Assembly: GCF_017948485.1 (NCBI RefSeq)
Contig: NZ_JAFFSX010000047.1
Coordinates: forward strand, 1-37,273
DNA length: 37,273 nt
Direction of reading: 5' to 3'
Origin: Streptomyces sp. GESEQ-35
Lineage (GTDB): Bacteria; Actinomycetota; Actinomycetes; Streptomycetales; Streptomycetaceae
In this document: piece by piece, positions 1 through 8,232 of the stretch
Position numbering within the stretch: the stretch's first letter is position 1
Layout: every line of letters begins with the position of its first letter
The notes under the pieces: model-generated
Databases searched by the model: none
What the model was told of the DNA's origin: nothing
Seen by the model: the letters and a program-made list of their open reading frames with translations, nothing else
Position numbers and translations under genes: made by a program

Positions 1-60
1 CCCCGCCCCCCCCCCCCCCCCCCGCCGCTACAAGCCCCCCCACAACCCCCCACCCCCGCC
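1..60. other. C-rich low-complexity contig end
   Basis: The first ~60 bases are nearly pure C with a few G, unlike normal Streptomyces DNA. A similar, longer tract closes the other end. This is probably an assembly or sequencing artefact at a contig edge, so the bases should not be trusted. Confidence 0.7.
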
Positions 61-71
61 GGGAGGCACCG

Positions 72-2174
72 TCACCCCCGCCGGGCCGCAGCCCCCGCCC
101 CCAGCGCCCGGCCCTGCGGAGCGATCCCCGCCGGCACCGCACGCGCGCGTGCCGGTGTCCCGGTCCAGCAGGTTCCCCTTCGGGCGAGCAGACGGCGGAG
201 CCAGAGTTCCAGGGAGACCAGGTCGGCCAGGCCGTCCAAGGGCAACGGCTCGCCCTCGGCCGCCGCCCTGAGGGCCTTGCGGACGACGCGGGCCTCGACG
301 AGGCCGGCCTCTGCCAGGAGAGGCGTGCCGAAGAGGGACATCAGGGTGTCCGCGGACACCCGCAGCCCCGTGCGGGCGGCAGCCGCCGAGGACGCATGAG
401 ACGGGGCACCCCACCCCGGCGGAAGATCCATGACCCCCGCACCCTCCAGCACCGTACGGAGAATCGCCGCCCGGGCGCCGGGCCGTACCCGTAGCGCCTC
501 GGGAAGCGTGCGGCAGGCGCGGACGACCTGGTTGTCGAGGAACGGCGCGTGCAGCCGCTGGAAGCGGATCTCGGCGGCCTGCTCCAGGACACGCAGATCC
601 GTAGCCTGACGAGCAAGCGCGGCACGCGCGCGGTAGTCACCGGGACGCTGCCCCGGACCCACACCCGAGCGATTAGTCGCCCCTTGCAGGAGAACCGATA
701 CTTCAGCGAGCGCCTCACCGGTCAGCCAGCGAGCGGCCGGCCCAGGTCTCCCCCAGGTGAGCGCGGCGAGGGACGCCCCCACGGCACCACCGGGTTCGTC
801 GAAGCGCCGCTGCATCAGCCGCTCGGCGAGAACCTCCAGCCCAGTCCGGTACGGCGTACGGGCCAGCCGCCGGGCGGCGCCGTACACGCGCGCGGGGACC
901 AGCACGGACCCCCCGTCCGCCTTGGCCAGCGCAGCCACGGGCCGCACCAGATGCCGCCGCTTGCGGTCCATCAGCAGATCGGCAAGCCGCGCCGGATGCG
1001 CGTCCAGGACCTGCCGGGCGCCGTACCCGGTGAAGTGGTCCGCGCTTCCTGCCGCGAGCCGGGCACGATGCCGGGCCGCCGTCACAAGACAAGGACCGGG
1101 CTCATCCGTCAACGGCCCGTCCAGATCGGCGTACGGCAGCGTCTCCTCGCCACCGGTCACCACCACATGGTGCAGCCGGGGATTCGCCGCCAGCGCACCC
1201 GCCCGCTCCAGCTCGGCCTCCCGGCCACCCACGGTCAGGTCGTTGAACGTCACGGCCAGCAGCCGCTCCCCCGCCCCCGTCCCGTGCCCGAGCACCGTCC
1301 CCGGCATCCCCGGCAGCCCGGCCGCCAGCAGCGCCAGCGTTCCCGAGGCGGGCCCCCCGGACAGATCCGCGCCGATACCCGGAACCGGCATCCCGCGCGC
1401 GGCACGCCGTTCGGCGGGCCCCATCCCGGGCACCGGCCCGGGGTCGATGTCGGCGCCGGGTACATGCCGGGGCGCGGACAGACGCGCGCGTACGGCCTCG
1501 ATCAGGGCGTCGCGCACCGCGTCGACCGCGCGGTCCGGGTCGGTCGTGGGCGCGGCGACGGCGAGGGAGGCGACCGGTTCGTACCCGGCGATCTCGCGCG
1601 CCCCGGCGCGCAGGATCAGCGCATGCCCCGGCGGAATCCGCCGTACGCCGTCGTACGGGGTGGAGTCGTGCAGCGCGGCAGGTACGTCGGGGGCGGCCAG
1701 CAGCGCGGCAAGATGCCCGAAATCAAGATTGGCCTCGATGAGATCGGCCAGGGGCAGCGCGGCCGTCGCATACGCCGTACCGCCCGCCCAGGGGGTGTAG
1801 AACACGGGCCGAGCCCCCGCGAGATCACCGCAGACCATGATCCGACGGCCGACCTGCACAACAGCCGTATAGCTGCCCGGCCAGGCGGTCAGATGCCGAA
1901 GTGCCCCTCCGCGCGCGGCGAACAGCCCGACCCGGAGCTCCTCGTCCGTCGCCCCGCAGGTGCCGAGCACTGCGATCCGGTTCTGCGCGTCGGCCTTCAC
2001 CACCCGCACCTCGTCCGGGCGCCAGTCACCGACCGCCCACAGCGGATCGGGGTCGCCCCACAGGAGTTGGGAGCCCACCGGGTGCAGGGTCTCGCCCTCG
2101 AAGCCGGTGGCGCCGGCCGAGCCGGGCTCGACGGCGCCCGCGGCGGTGCTGCTCCATCCCACCAACCACCGCAT
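72..2174 (-). CDS. Asparagine synthetase-like protein without glutaminase Cys (orphan)
   Basis: A 700-residue protein of the asparagine synthase B superfamily. The N-terminal ~200 residues resemble the class II glutaminase fold, but the mature chain would begin Met-Arg rather than with the nucleophilic Cys, so it should not hydrolyse glutamine. The C-terminal part has the PP-loop signature SGGPAS (about residues 272-277), the ATP-adenylating site. This pairing of dead glutaminase and live synthetase is known from beta-lactam synthetases and lasso-peptide macrolactam synthetases. A Pro/Gly-rich insert lies just before the PP-loop (about 238-268). ATG at 2174 is chosen because GGAGG lies 5 nt upstream; a longer frame to 2312 has no such support. 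No lasso precursor, RRE or transglutaminase-type leader peptidase is in the window, so the substrate is unknown. The C-terminal end lies close to the low-quality contig edge. Confidence 0.8.
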   Translation of the reverse strand: MRWLVGWSSTAAGAVEPGSAGATGFEGETLHPVGSQLLWGDPDPLWAVGDWRPDEVRVVKADAQNRIAVLGTCGATDEELRVGLFAARGGALRHLTAWPGSYTAVVQVGRRIMVCGDLAGARPVFYTPWAGGTAYATAALPLADLIEANLDFGHLAALLAAPDVPAALHDSTPYDGVRRIPPGHALILRAGAREIAGYEPVASLAVAAPTTDPDRAVDAVRDALIEAVRARLSAPRHVPGADIDPGPVPGMGPAERRAARGMPVPGIGADLSGGPASGTLALLAAGLPGMPGTVLGHGTGAGERLLAVTFNDLTVGGREAELERAGALAANPRLHHVVVTGGEETLPYADLDGPLTDEPGPCLVTAARHRARLAAGSADHFTGYGARQVLDAHPARLADLLMDRKRRHLVRPVAALAKADGGSVLVPARVYGAARRLARTPYRTGLEVLAERLMQRRFDEPGGAVGASLAALTWGRPGPAARWLTGEALAEVSVLLQGATNRSGVGPGQRPGDYRARAALARQATDLRVLEQAAEIRFQRLHAPFLDNQVVRACRTLPEALRVRPGARAAILRTVLEGAGVMDLPPGWGAPSHASSAAAARTGLRVSADTLMSLFGTPLLAEAGLVEARVVRKALRAAAEGEPLPLDGLADLVSLELWLRRLLARRGTCWTGTPARARAVPAGIAPQGRALGAGAAARRG

Positions 2175-2518
2175 CGACGCCTCCACAGGCTGTGGACAAC
2201 CAGTGCACCGCACGAACCGGTTCACCATGCTGCCATGAAGGACGCACCCCAGAGGGGCGGTGGGACCGCTTGCCCTCGGGAAACGTGCCTGAGTGGAGAT
2301 ACCCGCAATCACCCGAACAACCGCACGGGAGAAGGAATCTGCGACGCGAATGCGCCCCCTATATGCTCCCCAAAAACACCGGATGCGCCCTCAAGTCCCA
2401 TGGTAGGAGGCGTAATCGCCCGCAGAACACGGGGTCGGTTTTCGGCCAAATCACCGACGCGGGGACAGACTTGCACACGCTCCGTACATGCCCTGCCCAT
2501 CGCAGGGTGAGCGCACAG

Positions 2519-2545
2519 TCCGGGAGGCGGAGTTCGCCTCCCGGA
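2519..2545. terminator. Perfect 11-bp hairpin in a divergent intergenic region
   Basis: TCCGGGAGGCG (2519-2529) pairs perfectly with CGCCTCCCGGA (2535-2545) across a 5-nt loop. It lies between two divergent genes, where a terminator would not be expected for either. The rest of 2175-2855 shows no convincing coding sequence. A small RNA ending here is possible but only inferred. Confidence 0.45.
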
Positions 2546-2766
2546 CCGGTCCGCCGCCCGCGGGGATGTAGGCGGCGGTGTCCCCCAGCCCACTGGATCC
2601 AGTACAGCGGGCCGACCCACGCACGATCCATGGAACCGCTCCCCCGATGGCTGGAGAAGAGCGCACGCACGGGCGCACGGCCACACATCGGGAGCACGCC
2701 GCAACAGTCCGTACCTGACCCGCACTTCAGTACGGACCACAATCCCGCCAACCGGAAGAATGCCCC

Positions 2767-2795
2767 TTAACGCTTGGGATGCGGCGAACTACGCT
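2767..2795 (+). promoter_or_regulatory. Putative promoter of the orf1590-type gene
   Basis: TTAACG (2767-2772) and TACGCT (2790-2795) are separated by 17 bp, a reasonable vegetative-type promoter. Transcription would begin near 2802, leaving a leader of roughly 55 nt before the ATG at 2856. Confidence 0.4.
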
Positions 2796-2855
2796 GGGTT
2801 TACGAATGCCGCGTGGTTATGCCAGCGCGGCAGCCGTCTGTGTCGAGGGGTGGCC

Positions 2856-4280
2856 ATGTCCAGGGAGCAACGCGGGCCGAACGAAAAACTCGGCGCCGTT
2901 CTCGCCCTCGCGGGAATCAGCAACGCAGGACTCGCGCGACGCGTCAACGACCTTGGCGCTCAACGCGGGTTGACTCTTCGCTACGACAAGACGTCGGTGG
3001 CGCGCTGGGTGTCGAAGGGAATGGTGCCGCAGGGTGCGGCGCCACACCTCATAGCCGCCGCCATCGGCCAGAAGCTCGGCCGCCCGGTGCCGCTCCACGA
3101 GATCGGCCTGGCGGACGCGGATCCCGCACCCGAGGTGGGCCTCGCCTTCCCCAGGGACGTGGCACAGGCCGTGAAGTCGGCGACGGAGCTCTACCGTCTC
3201 GACCTCGCCGGCCGCCGGGCCGGCTCCGGCGGCATCTGGCAGTCGCTTGCCGGGTCGTTCGCAGTGAGCGCATACGCAACGCCCGCCTCACGGTGGCTGA
3301 TAACACCGGCCGACAGCTCGGTGGCACGCGACGCGAACCCCTCGGAGGGTTCCGGGGCACCGCTCAAAGTCGGCCACAGCGATGTGCTGAAGCTGCGGGA
3401 GGCCGCGGAGGACGCCAGGCGCTGGGACTCCAAGTACGGCGGCGGCGACTGGCGTTCATCGATGGTGCCGGAGTGTTTACGGGTGGAGGCGGCGCCGCTG
3501 CTGCTCGGCTGCTACTCGGACGAGGTCGGCAGGGCGCTGTTCGGGGCGAGCGCCGAACTCACCCGCCTCGCCGGGTGGATGGCCTTCGACACGGGCCAGC
3601 AGGAGGCCGCACAGCGGTACTACATCCAGGCGCTGCGGCTCGCGCGCGCGGCGGCCGACGTGCCCCTCGGGGGGTACGTGCTGGCCTCCATGTCGCTCCA
3701 GGCGACATACCGCGGCTTCGGCGACGAGGGCGTCGACCTCGCGCAGGCCGCGCTGGAGCGCAACCGTGGCCTGGCCACGGCCCGCACCATGAGCTTCTTC
3801 CGGCTGGTCGAGGCACGCGCGCACGCACGCGCGGGTGACGCGCAGGCCGCCGGGGCGGCCCTGAAAGCCGCCGAGGGGTGGCTGGAGCGGTCCCGTGAGG
3901 GGGACAACGATCCGTCCTGGCTCGGCTTCTACTCGTACGACCGTTTTGCCGCCGATGCCGCGGAGTGCTACCGCGATCTGAAGGCGCCGCGACAGGTCCG
4001 CCGTTTCACGGAACAGGCGCTGTCGAAGCCGACGGAGGAGTTTGTGCGGTCGCACGGGCTGCGGCTGGTCGTTTCGGCGGTCGCGGAGCTGGAGTCGGGG
4101 AACCTCGATGCCGCGTGTGAGCAGGGCGTACGGGCGGTGGAGGTGGCGGGGCGCATCTCGTCGGCCCGCACCACGGAGTATGTGAAGGATCTTCTGCATC
4201 GGCTGGAGCCGTATGGGGATGAACCGCGGGTGGTGGAGTTGCGGGAGCGGGCCAGGCCCCTGTTGATGGCTCCTGCGTAG
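2856..4280 (+). CDS. Sporulation-associated regulator, orf1590 family (HTH plus TPR-like)
   Basis: A 474-residue soluble protein. Residues ~10-80 look like a helix-turn-helix/XRE-like region (GISNAGLARRVN, then a KTSVARWVSKG recognition segment). From ~200 to the end it is helical with TPR-like Ala/Leu periodicity (QQEAAQRYYIQALRLAR and later repeats). This architecture matches the S. griseus ORF1590 protein, described as a suppressor of bald mutants and made as two nested products with and without the HTH; other relatives are NsdA-type regulators of development and antibiotics. ATG 2856 is preferred to the frame opening at 2760 because GAGGGG lies 5 nt upstream and the earlier residues look non-conserved. 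The gene is monocistronic and divergent from the asparagine-synthetase-like gene. It is likely a developmental regulator; its DNA targets cannot be read from here. Confidence 0.85.
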   Translation: MSREQRGPNEKLGAVLALAGISNAGLARRVNDLGAQRGLTLRYDKTSVARWVSKGMVPQGAAPHLIAAAIGQKLGRPVPLHEIGLADADPAPEVGLAFPRDVAQAVKSATELYRLDLAGRRAGSGGIWQSLAGSFAVSAYATPASRWLITPADSSVARDANPSEGSGAPLKVGHSDVLKLREAAEDARRWDSKYGGGDWRSSMVPECLRVEAAPLLLGCYSDEVGRALFGASAELTRLAGWMAFDTGQQEAAQRYYIQALRLARAAADVPLGGYVLASMSLQATYRGFGDEGVDLAQAALERNRGLATARTMSFFRLVEARAHARAGDAQAAGAALKAAEGWLERSREGDNDPSWLGFYSYDRFAADAAECYRDLKAPRQVRRFTEQALSKPTEEFVRSHGLRLVVSAVAELESGNLDAACEQGVRAVEVAGRISSARTTEYVKDLLHRLEPYGDEPRVVELRERARPLLMAPA

Positions 4281-4312
4281 GACCCCTGACGGGGCGCCGT
4301 AGTCCCCTGCGT

Positions 4313-4342
4313 TTGAAGTGACTGTCAGTGGCGCAGTGCACT
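4313..4342 (+). promoter_or_regulatory. Putative promoter for the LhgO-like gene
   Basis: TTGAAG (4313-4318) and TGCACT (4337-4342) with an 18-bp spacer precede the ribosome binding site GGGAGG at 4352-4357. Moderate match to vegetative promoters. Confidence 0.35.
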
Positions 4343-4365
4343 ATCGAAAGCGGGAGGTGGTGCTG

Positions 4366-5577
4366 GTGCGGTCGGAGATCGCGTACGACTGTGACGTGCT
4401 CGTGATCGGCGGTGGGATCGTCGGGCTGTCCACTGCGTACGCGATCACGCGGGCCGCGCCGGGCACGCGGGTGACGGTGCTGGAGAAGGAGGGGGGACCG
4501 GCCCGGCATCAGACGGGGCGCAACAGCGGCGTGATCCACAGCGGGATCTACTACCGGCCGGGCTCGCTCAAGGCGCGGTACGCGGTGCGGGGTGCCGCCG
4601 AGATGGTGAAGTTCTGCGCGGAGTACGGCATAGCGCACGCGGTGACCGGCAAGCTCATAGTCGCCACCGGCCGGGAGGAGCTGCCGCGGCTGCACGCACT
4701 GGTGCAGCGCGGCCGGGAGAACTGCATTCCGGTGCGCGAGCTGGGCCCCGCACAGATCGCGGAGTACGAACCGGAGGTCCGCGGAGTCGCCGCCATACGT
4801 GTCGGGACGACCGGCGTCTGCGACTTCGCGGGCGTCGCCCGGCAGCTGGCCGACGCGTCCGGCGCGGACATCCGGTACGGCGCGGAGGTCGTACGGGTGG
4901 ACCGGCGCCCGACGCTCGGAGTGGCCGTACAGACGCGGGACGGGGCGGTCGTACGGGGCCGGGTGCTGGTGAACTGCGCCGGGCTGTACTGCGACGAGGT
5001 GGCGCGGCTGACCGGGGACGATCCGGAGATGCGGATCGTGCCGTTTCGCGGGGAGTACTTCTCGCTGGCGCGACCCGAGCTGGTGCGGGGGCTGGTGTAC
5101 CCGGTGCCGGATCCGGCGTTTCCGTTCCTCGGGGTGCATCTCACGCGCGGGATCGACGGGGGTGTGCACGTCGGGCCCAATGCCGTGCCCGCGCTGGCGC
5201 GCGAGGGATACGGCTGGGGGACCGTGCGGGTGCGGGAACTCGGCGGGGTGCTGGCCTGGCCGGGCGTGTGGCGGATGGCTCGACGGCACTGGCGGTACGG
5301 AGCCGGGGAGCTGCGGCGGTCGGCGTCGAGGGAGGCGTTCGCCCAGGCCATGCGGAGGTTGGTGCCGGCCGTGACGGCGGACGACCTGGTGCCGGCCTCG
5401 GCGGGGGTGCGGGCGCAGGCGGTACTGCGGGACGGGACGCTGGTGGACGACTTCATGATCCGGGAGGGCGAGCGGGCCGTACATGTGCTGAACGCGCCGT
5501 CTCCCGCGGCGACCGCTTCGCTGCCGATCGGGCGGGAGGTGGCGCGGCGGGCGTTGGCTGTGCTGGGTGGGGTGTGA
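4366..5577 (+). CDS. lhgO: L-2-hydroxyglutarate oxidase-type FAD oxidoreductase
   Basis: A 403-residue DAO-superfamily flavoprotein. The FAD-binding Rossmann signature GGGIVG lies at residues 15-20, followed by VTVLEKE (strand binding the adenosine ribose) and the LhgO-characteristic TGRNSGVIHSGIYY segment that contacts the flavin. LhgO oxidises L-2-hydroxyglutarate to 2-oxoglutarate and feeds electrons to the respiratory quinone pool, repairing a by-product of TCA-cycle enzymes. A GTG start at 4366 is chosen because GGGAGG ends 8 nt upstream; a start at 4318 would place that Shine-Dalgarno inside the gene. The family assignment is firm; the exact substrate is inferred from the conserved N-terminal motifs. 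It appears to be a single gene, followed by a repeat-filled spacer. Confidence 0.85.
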   Translation: MRSEIAYDCDVLVIGGGIVGLSTAYAITRAAPGTRVTVLEKEGGPARHQTGRNSGVIHSGIYYRPGSLKARYAVRGAAEMVKFCAEYGIAHAVTGKLIVATGREELPRLHALVQRGRENCIPVRELGPAQIAEYEPEVRGVAAIRVGTTGVCDFAGVARQLADASGADIRYGAEVVRVDRRPTLGVAVQTRDGAVVRGRVLVNCAGLYCDEVARLTGDDPEMRIVPFRGEYFSLARPELVRGLVYPVPDPAFPFLGVHLTRGIDGGVHVGPNAVPALAREGYGWGTVRVRELGGVLAWPGVWRMARRHWRYGAGELRRSASREAFAQAMRRLVPAVTADDLVPASAGVRAQAVLRDGTLVDDFMIREGERAVHVLNAPSPAATASLPIGREVARRALAVLGGV

Positions 5578-5639
5578 GGCGTACGCGGTGCTGGTGTCGG
5601 CGCCGACTTTCCTCGCCCCCGCCGCCCCTACCCGTCCCA

Positions 5640-5700
5640 TCCCTGGGGGCTGCCGCCCCCGGCCCCCCCTATCGGCCTGAACGGCCTCGTCCTCAAACGC
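5640..5700. repeat. Streptomyces-type dispersed intergenic repeat
   Basis: The segment contains GGGGGCTGCCGCCCCC followed by TCAAACGCCGGACGGGCTG, which runs into 5701. To my knowledge this combination occurs in many intergenic spaces of Streptomyces genomes. The first half can fold into a GC hairpin and could serve as terminator for the upstream gene. Confidence 0.6.
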
Positions 5701-5936
5701 CGGACGGGCTGGTTGTGGCTGAGGCGGCCCCGTCCCCAGAACTCCGGACAGGCTGGTTGTGGCTGAGACGACCCCGTCCCCAGAACACCGGACAGACTGG
5801 TTGTGACTGAGGCAGTCCCGCCCCCAGAACACCGGACAAGCTGATTGTGACTAAGGCAGCCCCGCCCCCAGAACACCGGTCAGCCTGGTTGTGGCTGAGA
5901 CGACCCCGTCCCCAGAACTCCGGACGGGCTGGTTGT
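5701..5936. repeat. 44-bp tandem repeat, five full copies plus a partial
   Basis: Units start at 5701, 5745, 5789, 5833 and 5877 with a 16-nt partial from 5921. Each begins CGGACRGRCTGGTTGTGRCT and ends near CCCCAGAACWC. Copies differ at a handful of positions. The period is not a multiple of three and no gene overlaps it. The array grows out of the dispersed repeat immediately before it and stops ~30 nt before the trmB start, so copy number could affect trmB expression. Confidence 0.9.
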
Positions 5937-5965
5937 CTCACCCACCCCGTAAAATCGACCCCACT

Positions 5966-6793
5966 GTGTCTGAGACCCACCACGCCCCCGAAGCCGATCA
6001 CACCCCCGGCGCCTCCGTCCGCCACACCCGCGCCAAGGGTGAGCCCCGGTTCCCCGATGGGCCGAAGGCCGATCCCGCCGGGTCGCACTTCGAGCGGCGG
6101 ATCCGGAGTTTCCAGCCGCGGCGCAGCAGGGTGACCGCGGGGCAGGCCGACGCGTTGCAGCGGCTGTGGGCCAAGTGGGGGCTGGACATCGACGGACAGC
6201 AGGTCATCGACCTGACCGGGTTCTTCGGCAACGCGAGCCCCGTCGTGCTCGAGATCGGCTTCGGGATGGGAGAGGCCACCGCCCAGATGGCCGCCGGGGA
6301 CCCCGGGACCAACATCCTCGCCGTCGACGTGCACACCCCCGGCCAGGGCAATCTGCTCAACCTCGCCGAGCACCACGGCCTGTCCAACATCCGCGTCGGC
6401 AACGGCGACGCCATCATCCTGCTCGTCGAGATGCTCACCCCCGACTCCCTCGACGGGCTGCGCGTCTACTTCCCCGACCCCTGGCCGAAAAAGCGGCACC
6501 ACAAGCGGCGGCTGATCCAGCCGGAGTTCCTCAGCCTCGCCGCGACCCGGCTCAGACCGGGGGCGATCGTGCACTGCGCGACCGACTGGGAGCCGTACGC
6601 CGAACAGATGCTCGAGGTGCTGAGCGCGCACCCGGACTTCGAGAACACCCAGCCCGACGGCGGTTTTGCGCCCCGTCCCGACTTCCGGCCGCTCACCCGT
6701 TTCGAGGGCCAGGGGCTGGACAAGGGACATGTCGTGAACGACCTGCTCTTCCGTCGCGTACAGCACCAGGACCGTCCCCCCACCGGCGCCTGA
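5966..6793 (+). CDS. trmB: tRNA (guanine-N7-)-methyltransferase
   Basis: A 275-residue SAM-dependent methyltransferase that makes m7G46 in the variable loop of tRNAs. Visible signatures are the SAM-binding loop LEIGFGMGEAT, NILAVDVHTPG (ribose-binding acidic strand), and the TrmB-specific VYFPDPWPKKRHHKRR segment. The N-terminal ~60 residues are a poorly conserved, charged extension, common in actinobacterial TrmB. The GTG at 5966 is chosen; an earlier in-frame ATG at 5891 would make the repeat array coding, which is unlikely. A TAAAAT hexamer at 5950-5955 lies 10 nt before the GTG and there is no Shine-Dalgarno, so the message is probably leaderless or nearly so. The membrane protease gene follows 53 nt downstream with its own -10-like box. 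Confidence 0.93.
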   Translation: MSETHHAPEADHTPGASVRHTRAKGEPRFPDGPKADPAGSHFERRIRSFQPRRSRVTAGQADALQRLWAKWGLDIDGQQVIDLTGFFGNASPVVLEIGFGMGEATAQMAAGDPGTNILAVDVHTPGQGNLLNLAEHHGLSNIRVGNGDAIILLVEMLTPDSLDGLRVYFPDPWPKKRHHKRRLIQPEFLSLAATRLRPGAIVHCATDWEPYAEQMLEVLSAHPDFENTQPDGGFAPRPDFRPLTRFEGQGLDKGHVVNDLLFRRVQHQDRPPTGA

Positions 6794-6833
6794 GCCCATT
6801 CCAGCGCTCCTGCGGGCTGCGCCCCTTTCTCGT

Positions 6834-6839
6834 TAGGGT
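6834..6839 (+). promoter_or_regulatory. -10 box TAGGGT for a leaderless prsW-like mRNA
   Basis: TAGGGT ends 7 nt before the GTG start at 6847 and no ribosome binding site exists, the usual geometry of a leaderless actinomycete transcript starting at the initiation codon. Confidence 0.45.
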
Positions 6840-6846
6840 CAATGCC

Positions 6847-8133
6847 GTGGCCACCAGTCCCCCGTATCCGCCGCGCTCCAGCGAACCCGCCGGTGGCGCG
6901 CTGCGGCACGCGCACTGGTGGCAGGCGCGATGGGTGCGGTACGGCGCTCTGATCATGCTCCTCGCGCTCTCCGGGCTCGTCATCCTCGCCCTGGTCCGCG
7001 AACAGACCGGCACGGAGGGGTTCCTGGTCGGGCTCGGGCTGTCGGTGTTCCCCGTGCCGCTGCTCATAGCCGCCTTCCGCTGGCTCGACCGGGTCGAACC
7101 CGGCCCCTGGCGGAACCTGCTCTTCGCCTTCGCCTGGGGCGCCTGCGCGGCGGCGCTGATCGCGATCGTCGCCAACAGCTTCGCGACCAGATGGATAGCG
7201 ACGGCCACCGCGGATCCGTCCAGCGCGGACACCCTCGGGGCGACCGTGATAGCGCCGATCGTGGAGGAGTCGGCCAAGGCGGCGGCCGTCTTACTCGTCT
7301 TCCTCTTCCGGCGACGCGACTTCACCGGGATCGTCGACGGGGTGGTGATAGCCGGGGTCACCGCCACCGGCTTCGCGTTCACCGAGAACATCCTCTACCT
7401 CGGTACGGCCTTCGGTACCGACCAGCTCAGCGGCGACCGCGGCATCGCCTCCGTCACCGCGGCGACGTTCTTCGTGCGCATCATCATGTCGCCGTTCGCC
7501 CACCCGCTCTTCACCGTCCTCACCGGCATCGGCTTCGGTGTCGCCGCGCTCTCGGGGGACCGGCAGCATCTGCGGCGGGTCCTCGTGCCGCTGTCCGGGC
7601 TGCTGCTGGCGATGGGCATGCACGCGATGTGGAACGGCTCGTCCACGTTCGGCGAGTACGGGTTCTTCGCCGTGTACGCCGTCCTCATGGTGCCCACGTT
7701 CGGGCTGCTCACCTGGCTGGTGATCTGGACCCGGCAGCGTGAGCTGAGGACCGTACGGGCCGAGCTGCCCGCGTATGTCGCCGCCGGCTGGCTGGGGCCG
7801 GCCGCGCCCTTCGTGCTCGGGTCGATGCGGGCGCGGCGGCTGGCCCGGGAGCACGCCCGCCATCACTTCGGCAGGCCGGCGGGGCGGGCGGTGGCGCAGT
7901 ACGAGGCGTACGCGACCTCGCTGGCGTTTCTGCGGCACCGGGGGCGGCGGGGGCGTGCGGGCGCCGACTTCGTCGTACGGGAACGGGAGTTGCTGCATGA
8001 GCTGTGGCAGCGGCGGAGGGTCGCGGGGCCGGCACTGGAGCATGCGGCGCGGGTGACTGCGCCGCCTTGGCCGGTGTACGGGGCGTACGGGCATGCGGCG
8101 CCGTATCCCGCGTACAACCCGTATCGGACCTAG
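6847..8133 (+). CDS. PrsW-family intramembrane protease
   Basis: A 428-residue polytopic membrane protein with about eight hydrophobic helices between residues ~32 and ~290 and a basic cytoplasmic tail. It shows the PrsW/CAAX-like protease signatures: EESAK (E140, E141, K144), FTEN (178-181), a helix with R211 and H219, and MHAMWN with H259. These Glu/His residues form the membrane-embedded active site in the family, whose B. subtilis founder performs site-1 cleavage of an anti-sigma factor. The substrate here is unknown; no sigma/anti-sigma pair is in the window. GTG 6847 is picked because the upstream frame overlaps trmB and because of the -10 box 7 nt ahead. The gene converges with the M23 peptidase gene. 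Confidence 0.85.
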   Translation: MATSPPYPPRSSEPAGGALRHAHWWQARWVRYGALIMLLALSGLVILALVREQTGTEGFLVGLGLSVFPVPLLIAAFRWLDRVEPGPWRNLLFAFAWGACAAALIAIVANSFATRWIATATADPSSADTLGATVIAPIVEESAKAAAVLLVFLFRRRDFTGIVDGVVIAGVTATGFAFTENILYLGTAFGTDQLSGDRGIASVTAATFFVRIIMSPFAHPLFTVLTGIGFGVAALSGDRQHLRRVLVPLSGLLLAMGMHAMWNGSSTFGEYGFFAVYAVLMVPTFGLLTWLVIWTRQRELRTVRAELPAYVAAGWLGPAAPFVLGSMRARRLAREHARHHFGRPAGRAVAQYEAYATSLAFLRHRGRRGRAGADFVVRERELLHELWQRRRVAGPALEHAARVTAPPWPVYGAYGHAAPYPAYNPYRT

Positions 8134-8180
8134 GGTCTGGCACCCCCGGGCAGCAGCGCAGGGCCGCACCAAAACCGGCA

Positions 8181-8210
8181 GCCCTGACGTCGGGGGGTCG
8201 TCGTCAGGGC
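8181..8210. terminator. Bidirectional terminator between convergent genes
   Basis: GCCCTGACG (8181-8189) pairs with CGTCAGGGC (8202-8210). The hairpin lies 47 nt after the stop of the PrsW-like gene and 22 nt beyond the stop of the opposing M23 gene, so it can serve both. Confidence 0.65.
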
Positions 8211-8232
8211 CGCCGGGGAAGGGGAGGTCGGC

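Noticed and set aside
72..2174. Lasso-peptide biosynthetic cluster
   Set aside because: Only a cyclase-like protein is seen; no precursor, RRE, transglutaminase-type peptidase or exporter lies nearby in the window.
549..2510. Long open frames opposite the asparagine-synthetase-like gene
   Set aside because: High-GC antisense shadows rich in Pro, Arg and Gly with no domain features; the minus-strand gene has a good binding site and PP-loop motif.
2760..2855. Longer N-terminus for the orf1590-type regulator
   Set aside because: The extra residues look non-conserved and overlap the likely promoter; ATG 2856 has GAGGGG at proper spacing.
5628..5876. Open frames on both strands through the 44-bp repeat array encoding repetitive Trp/Ser/Gln peptides
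   Set aside because: They come from the tandem repeat itself; the period is not a multiple of three and no start or ribosome binding site supports translation.
5701..5936. CRISPR array
   Set aside because: The copies are contiguous without unique spacers and no cas genes are present; it is a simple tandem repeat.
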